Below, in pieces: positions 60,534 to 64,000 of a stretch of 64,000 nt of DNA. A program made the translations under genes and the position numbers. Positions within the stretch are counted from its first letter, which is position 1. The number at the start of each line of letters is the position of its first letter. The notes beneath the pieces are model-generated. The model ran no database searches. It saw only the letters and a list, made by a program, of their open reading frames with translations, and was not told the DNA's origin. The DNA is from JBBRRP01 sp038251425 (GTDB lineage Bacteria > Myxococcota_A > Polyangia > Polyangiales > Polyangiaceae). The stretch spans positions 8,422-72,421 of the forward strand of contig JBBSBI010000008.1 in assembly GCA_038251425.1 (NCBI GenBank), given 5' to 3'.

Positions 60534-60860
60534 GGTAACTTCCTGAAAGGAGGCCTCGGGGAGAACATCACCCAAGGCTCACAGCGCACGGCCTGCCAGG
60601 TTTACGCCGGAAGGTCAACATCAACCCAACCCAACATCAACCCAACCTCTTCGGAAGCCGGCCACCGGTCTCGGGCATTGCACTTCTGCAATGCTTTGGC
60701 TCAGATTTGTGCTAACCCAGGCGCTCATGCTCGACAAAACGAGTTCGACGTAAACATTCGGCGTTGACGTAACGCCTCATCTGATTAATGTTCAGGTCGA
60801 AACTTTCAACCAATTGGGTTGAATCAACTAACCAACTAGCAAGAGAGAGAGAAGAGAGAC
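60534..60860. promoter_or_regulatory. Divergent promoter region of ABC-F gene and HNH/H1-like gene
   Basis: 327 bases with no gene. It has a 16-bp tandem duplicate CAACATCAACCCAACC at 60616-60631 and 60632-60647, a perfect hairpin at 60675-60694 and an A/T-rich portion at 60755-60845 (TGATTAATGTTCAGG, CCAATTGGGTTGAATCAAC) before the purine tract AAGAGAGAGAGAAGAGAGAC that leads to the ATG at 60861. Confidence 0.5.
60675..60694. repeat. Perfect hairpin in the intergenic region
   Basis: GCATTGCA (60675-60682), loop CTTC, and TGCAATGC (60687-60694), eight perfect pairs, followed by TTTGG. It may be an attenuator or protein-binding site for one of the two divergent genes, or a terminator on the plus strand. 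Confidence 0.6.
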
Positions 60861-61511
60861 ATGCCGAGACGAGGTAACCTCAGACATGGACACGCCCTCC
60901 GGGGGGACACGTCGCCCGAGTATCATATCTGGCGATCAATGTGGGCTCGCTGTACGAACTCCAACGTACCCAGTTATAAAAACTATGGCGGCCGTGGCAT
61001 CACGGTGGCTCCCCGTTGGGAAAACTTTGAGAATTTCTTGAAGGACATGGGCCCGCGTCCTGACGACACACGGCTCGGTCGCGAGAACATCGACAAGGGT
61101 TACACACCCCAGAATTGTCGTTGGGTATCGCTCGCTGAGAGCATGAACAACCGAACAGACAGCAAGTTCGTGAAGCACAAGGGCAAGGAGCGCACACTCG
61201 CTCAGTGGTCGGATGTGCTTGGCATCAAGCGCTCAACGCTTTGGCACCGTTTGGCCAAAGGCTGGTCGGTCGAGGAGGCGTTTGCTCCGCCAACCCGCAC
61301 GTCCACCGGTGGGCAGAAGCCTGCGAAGAAAGCTGCCGCGAAAGCTGCGCCCGCGAAAGCTGCGCCCGCGAAAGCTGCAACAAAGAAGGCTGCTCGTAAG
61401 GCAGCACCGGCAGCCAAAAAAGCAGCCGCCAAGAAGGCCCCTGCTAAGAAAGCCGCAGCCAAACCGGCTCCGGCAAAGAAGAAGAAAGCTGCCAAAAAGG
61501 GCGGCCGATAA
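60861..61511 (+). CDS. HNH/AP2-like phage-type domain fused to histone-H1-like Lys/Ala tail
   Basis: 216 residues. Residues 18-100 have the pattern of the phage protein domain commonly linked to HNH endonucleases and AP2 (YHIWRSMWARCTNSNVPSYKN, YGGRGITVAPRWENFENFLK, DMGPRPDDTRLGREN, KGYTPQNCRWVSLAES; stretches quoted separately). The usual SLDRIDN/G is altered to RLGRENIDKG, so catalysis may be lost. Residues 105-145 (KGKERTLAQWSDVLGIKRST, LWHRLAKGWSVEEAF) form a helix-turn-helix typical of these phage proteins. Residues 153-216 are a Lys/Ala/Pro tail like histone H1/AlgP, and bind DNA non-specifically by composition. Confidence 0.85.
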   Translation: MPRRGNLRHGHALRGDTSPEYHIWRSMWARCTNSNVPSYKNYGGRGITVAPRWENFENFLKDMGPRPDDTRLGRENIDKGYTPQNCRWVSLAESMNNRTDSKFVKHKGKERTLAQWSDVLGIKRSTLWHRLAKGWSVEEAFAPPTRTSTGGQKPAKKAAAKAAPAKAAPAKAATKKAARKAAPAAKKAAAKKAPAKKAAAKPAPAKKKKAAKKGGR

Positions 61512-61622
61512 TTGCTAGCGCTCATTGAGCGTTGAAGCAGTGGCATCCTGACCGCGCGTGCTTCGTCATGAGGCGCGCGCGGTGGGCTGGCGCCGCGGCA
61601 GCTTTGACGGCATCCTTCCGGA

Positions 61623-62330
61623 ATGTGCGGCCGGTATTCCGACACAGCTGAACTCAGCGATATTCGCCTGACTTTCCAGGTTGAAGGCGAGTTCACGCAC
61701 AGCTGGCACCCAACGTACAACATAGCGCCGTCATCAGGCTCGGGCTTCGAGCAACTCATTGTTGTTGCGCCCGGGGATCAACCCCCTGAGCTCAGGTTGG
61801 GGCGCTTTTGGTTCATCCCGAAGTTCTGGAAGAAGCCGCTCAATCTCCTGCCCAGTTCCTTCAATGCTCGTGCTGAAGATCTCACAGCGCGGCCTTTTTT
61901 CCGAGAAGCGCTGCGCTCGAGTCGCTGCCTCATTCCAGCCACGGGCTGGCGCGAGTTTGTTGGCGCTCGTGGACAGAAGCAGCCTTTCCACTTCCATAGA
62001 GAAGAGCCCCACTTCGCCTTTGCGGGCCTGTGGTCAGTTTGGACCTCTCCCGAAGGTACTAGCGTCGATAGCTTCGCGATCATCACAACGGCACCGAATC
62101 CCGTGGCAGCCAAGGTCCACGATCGGATGCCGCTGATCATGCCGAGTGGGTTGGCGTCGGCGTGGTTGCAGCCGGAGTCCGATCCCCAGGAGCTCCTGTT
62201 GGAGGCGCAGGCTCAGAACTTTGCGGCTCCACTCGCGGTGTTTGCCTCGGATCCCAAGGGGAACAATCCGCGCTTTGAAGGGCCGGAGGTGGTGCGCCCA
62301 GCGCCCTCTGAGCAGCGAAGGCTCTTTTGA
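61623..62330 (+). CDS. yedK: SOS response-associated peptidase (YedK/HMCES family)
   Basis: 235 residues. Met-Cys-Gly-Arg start: Cys2 forms the covalent thiazolidine link to abasic sites in single-stranded DNA. TYNIAPSS has the conserved Asn, RLGRFWFIPKF and SSFNARAEDLTARPFFREAL are family segments, RCLIPATGWREF has the conserved Glu, and VHDRMPLIMP holds the active-site His. The family protects abasic-site DNA and is often SOS-induced; no LexA box was identified. It is 111 bases after the HNH/H1-like gene and 46 bases before the convergent pseudokinase gene. Confidence 0.94.
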   Translation: MCGRYSDTAELSDIRLTFQVEGEFTHSWHPTYNIAPSSGSGFEQLIVVAPGDQPPELRLGRFWFIPKFWKKPLNLLPSSFNARAEDLTARPFFREALRSSRCLIPATGWREFVGARGQKQPFHFHREEPHFAFAGLWSVWTSPEGTSVDSFAIITTAPNPVAAKVHDRMPLIMPSGLASAWLQPESDPQELLLEAQAQNFAAPLAVFASDPKGNNPRFEGPEVVRPAPSEQRRLF

Positions 62331-62376
62331 TTGGAGGTTGCTTTGCCGGTGGCGTGTCCGTGCTCTAAAGCTTAGG

Positions 62377-63546
62377 CTAACGCTTCAGAATCATTGCGAG
62401 CACGAACACCACCAGGAGGCCAACCAAGAGCGCGAGAAGCCACCATTTGCTGCGTGTTGGCGCGACTGCTTTGGTTGCCGCTGGCCTGGGGCGTTGTGGT
62501 GGAGGCTTGGCTCGTTGGGCCCCGGTAGCGTTGGAGCGGCCTCCCGCGGATAGCGAATTTTGTGCCGCCAATCCCGCTCCGCCTGAAAGAGTGCCTGAAA
62601 GAGTGCCTGAGAGCGCAAGCCCGACGTCCAAGGCTCTGTAGTTGCGGAGCTCCTTCAGAAACACACTCACCGTTTTGTATCGTGTCTGCGGTGCTCGTGC
62701 GGTGGCCTTGCGCAGCACGCGTACCACACCATCGGGAACAATTTTGCTGAGTTCATCCAATTTGGGGATTGGGGATGGATCACCCGGCGGAAGCTCCTCA
62801 AGCAGCACAAAGTGGGCGAGTTGCCCCAGACTGTACACGTCGACACAAGCTTCCAGGACGATACCCTTCAGAACTTCAGGGGCGGCGAACGCTTTGTACT
62901 CGTGGTCGAGTGCGTCCGCTTTGGTCATGTGATCCGCGATGCTGACACTGCCGGCCTCCGTCAGGATCGGCCTGAGGTCGTCGTTCAGAAGAACGTTGCT
63001 CGGACACAAGCAGCCGTGGATCAGGCCCACCTCATGCAGAGCTTCGAGGGCCGAGCCGATGGCGGAGATGAAGTCCAATTTCTGATCAAGCTTCCAGCGC
63101 AGTGCCGAGAGATCGAGCGTATTTCCGACTGTCCACACGTCACTCAAGAAGGCATGGTGCTCCTCATACACAGCATGCACTTTTAGAATGTCGTGCCGTG
63201 CGGCAAGCTCCTGCATCACGCGGGCGCCAGCGAGAAAAAGTATCTGCTCGAGTTCTGGAGCGTTAGCATTCACCCGCGTGAGCAGGCGTTCGGTGCCTTC
63301 GGGAGTGCGTACCCGGAAGCGGGTCGTCGAACCGCGCGGCGTGAGTGACTCGAGCAATTCAAAACCTAGCTGCAGCAGCAGCGCACTATCGGAGAGCGGA
63401 GCGCTCGGAGCAGGCTGAATCGGAGCAGCTGCAATCAGCGCAGGCGGGCGCGGAGGAGCTGCTAACGGGGGGCGCGGTGGCGCCTTGCGAGGCGGAGGTG
63501 CTGGCCTGCCAGGCGGCGGAGGTTGAGGAACGTTGGGCTTCGTCAT
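62377..63546 (-). CDS. Tail-anchored pseudokinase
   Basis: 389 residues. The first 50 are a Pro-rich stretch. The kinase-like domain covers about 55-300. The catalytic loop is HGCLCPSN (177-184) instead of HRDLKPEN, so Asp is replaced by Leu/Cys surroundings; the metal-binding DFG is TEAG (196-199). No VAxK is visible. APEV (222-225) is kept. It therefore should not be an active phosphotransferase. A Pro/Ala/Thr-rich linker and final membrane helix (WWLLALLVGLLVVFVLAMIL, about 367-386) followed by KR make it tail-anchored with the kinase-like part in the cytoplasm. Probably a signalling scaffold. Confidence 0.82.
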   Translation of the reverse strand: MTKPNVPQPPPPGRPAPPPRKAPPRPPLAAPPRPPALIAAAPIQPAPSAPLSDSALLLQLGFELLESLTPRGSTTRFRVRTPEGTERLLTRVNANAPELEQILFLAGARVMQELAARHDILKVHAVYEEHHAFLSDVWTVGNTLDLSALRWKLDQKLDFISAIGSALEALHEVGLIHGCLCPSNVLLNDDLRPILTEAGSVSIADHMTKADALDHEYKAFAAPEVLKGIVLEACVDVYSLGQLAHFVLLEELPPGDPSPIPKLDELSKIVPDGVVRVLRKATARAPQTRYKTVSVFLKELRNYRALDVGLALSGTLSGTLSGGAGLAAQNSLSAGGRSNATGAQRAKPPPQRPRPAATKAVAPTRSKWWLLALLVGLLVVFVLAMILKR

Positions 63547-63739
63547 GGCAGGGGGCAGACTTTATTCTTACGGATGTAGAGGTGAATCACAAAAGGCCTA
63601 TTGCCACGCCGGGCGCTTCGGGCACCTGGCCGGCAGAGTTTTTGTGGAGTTCAGGTAGTCGTGTCAGAGGTCTTCGCTTAGGATCACCCGTTTTTTAGAG
63701 AACCCGTTTCTGACCTACCGTAGGAGTCGACACCAACAG

Positions 63740-64000
63740 ATGCTGCGACGTGGACTTGCCCTAACGTGCCTAACTAGCCTTTTTCTCTGCTCTGAAGCGG
63801 TCAACGCTCAGACTTCCCAAGGCTTTGCCCTGAATCGCTTCGATCCGTCTGAGCGTGGAAGCGAGTGGTTCGTCGGGGACACACTCGACCTCAGGGGACA
63901 CGAACGGGTGGCGCTTGGGGCCGTGGTGGACTGGGCGCATAAGCCGCTGGTTGTCTACGACGCCAATGGGGATGAGGTTTCCGCCCTAGTTCGGAATCAA
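63740..64000 (+). CDS. Exported protein, 3' end outside window
   Basis: 87 codons visible from ATG 63740 (AGGAG at 63722-63726 upstream). The start is a signal peptide (LALTCLTSLFLCSEAVNAQ), then FALNRFDPSERGSEWFVGDT and LDLRGHERVALGAVVDWAHKP, LVVYDANGDEV. This beginning is known to me from myxobacterial OmpA-family or outer-membrane proteins of about 600 residues, named on general resemblance only. The frame continues to the window end. Confidence 0.7.
   Translation, partial: MLRRGLALTCLTSLFLCSEAVNAQTSQGFALNRFDPSERGSEWFVGDTLDLRGHERVALGAVVDWAHKPLVVYDANGDEVSALVRNQ

Noticed and set aside
60616..60647. CRISPR-like pair of repeats
   Set aside because: Only two adjacent 16-bp units without spacers and no cas genes; a simple tandem duplication.
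1..64000. Prophage, integrated element or CRISPR-Cas locus
   Set aside because: No integrase, transposase, phage structural gene or cas gene was recognised; the HNH/AP2-like gene stands alone. The tRNA-Gly has no integrase or repeated 3' end beside it.

Overview
The window reads as an ordinary stretch of a GC-rich chromosome from a predatory or gliding-type deltaproteobacterial lineage, most likely Myxococcota and perhaps class Polyangia. The clues are an AgmX/PglI-type C-terminal domain protein, a Hanks-type Ser/Thr kinase plus a tail-anchored pseudokinase, Gly/Ser-rich 'GGxGG' lipoproteins, many short lipoproteins with cytochrome-like CxxCH motifs, and the DUF1592/DUF1552/DUF1501 families shared by myxobacteria and planctomycetes. 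The taxon is an inference; no rRNA is present.

Layout. 1-9 kb: a partial unknown gene coupled to a PhyH-type dioxygenase, a MscS channel with a cyclic-nucleotide domain, an outer-membrane barrel, divergent trmO and lysC, a DEAD-box helicase and small proteins. 9-14 kb: tRNA-Gly(GCC), an exported metallophosphoesterase, a lipoprotein glutathione peroxidase, a small frame-disrupted gene and cvfB. 14-18 kb: an AraC / PhyH dioxygenase / NB-ARC ATPase / AraC island. 18-21 kb: a DUF1592-DUF1552 pair. 21-32 kb: malQ, a Spy-like protein, a likely operon of an SDR enzyme, an aromatic amino acid hydroxylase and manC, then a Ser/Thr kinase, a GH78-like enzyme and a barrel protein. 33-42 kb: a second surface/redox set (DUF1549-like lipoprotein, Tat-exported DUF1501 protein, cytochrome-like lipoprotein), then an exported protein, ECF sigma factor and membrane protein that run into a third, short DUF1592-type lipoprotein. 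42-52 kb: a LuxR-type HTH protein, Gly-rich lipoproteins, uvrA, an Smr protein, an AgmX-like protein and a VWA lipoprotein. 52-64 kb: a likely operon of a diheme cytochrome, a GT5 glycosyltransferase and a channel/NAD-domain protein; a divergent PQQ sugar dehydrogenase; an ABC-F ATPase; an HNH/AP2-like protein fused to a histone-H1-like tail; a YedK/HMCES-type DNA-protein crosslinker; a pseudokinase; and the start of an exported protein.

The least explained items are (i) an 84-bp dispersed repeat present three times, each copy centred on a perfect 24-bp palindrome and keeping the same open frame, and (ii) the fusion of a phage-type HNH/AP2-like module to a Lys/Ala tail. Three DUF1592/1552/1501-type gene sets within 24 kb, one of them in an ECF sigma gene cluster, suggest a regulated envelope process of unknown function.
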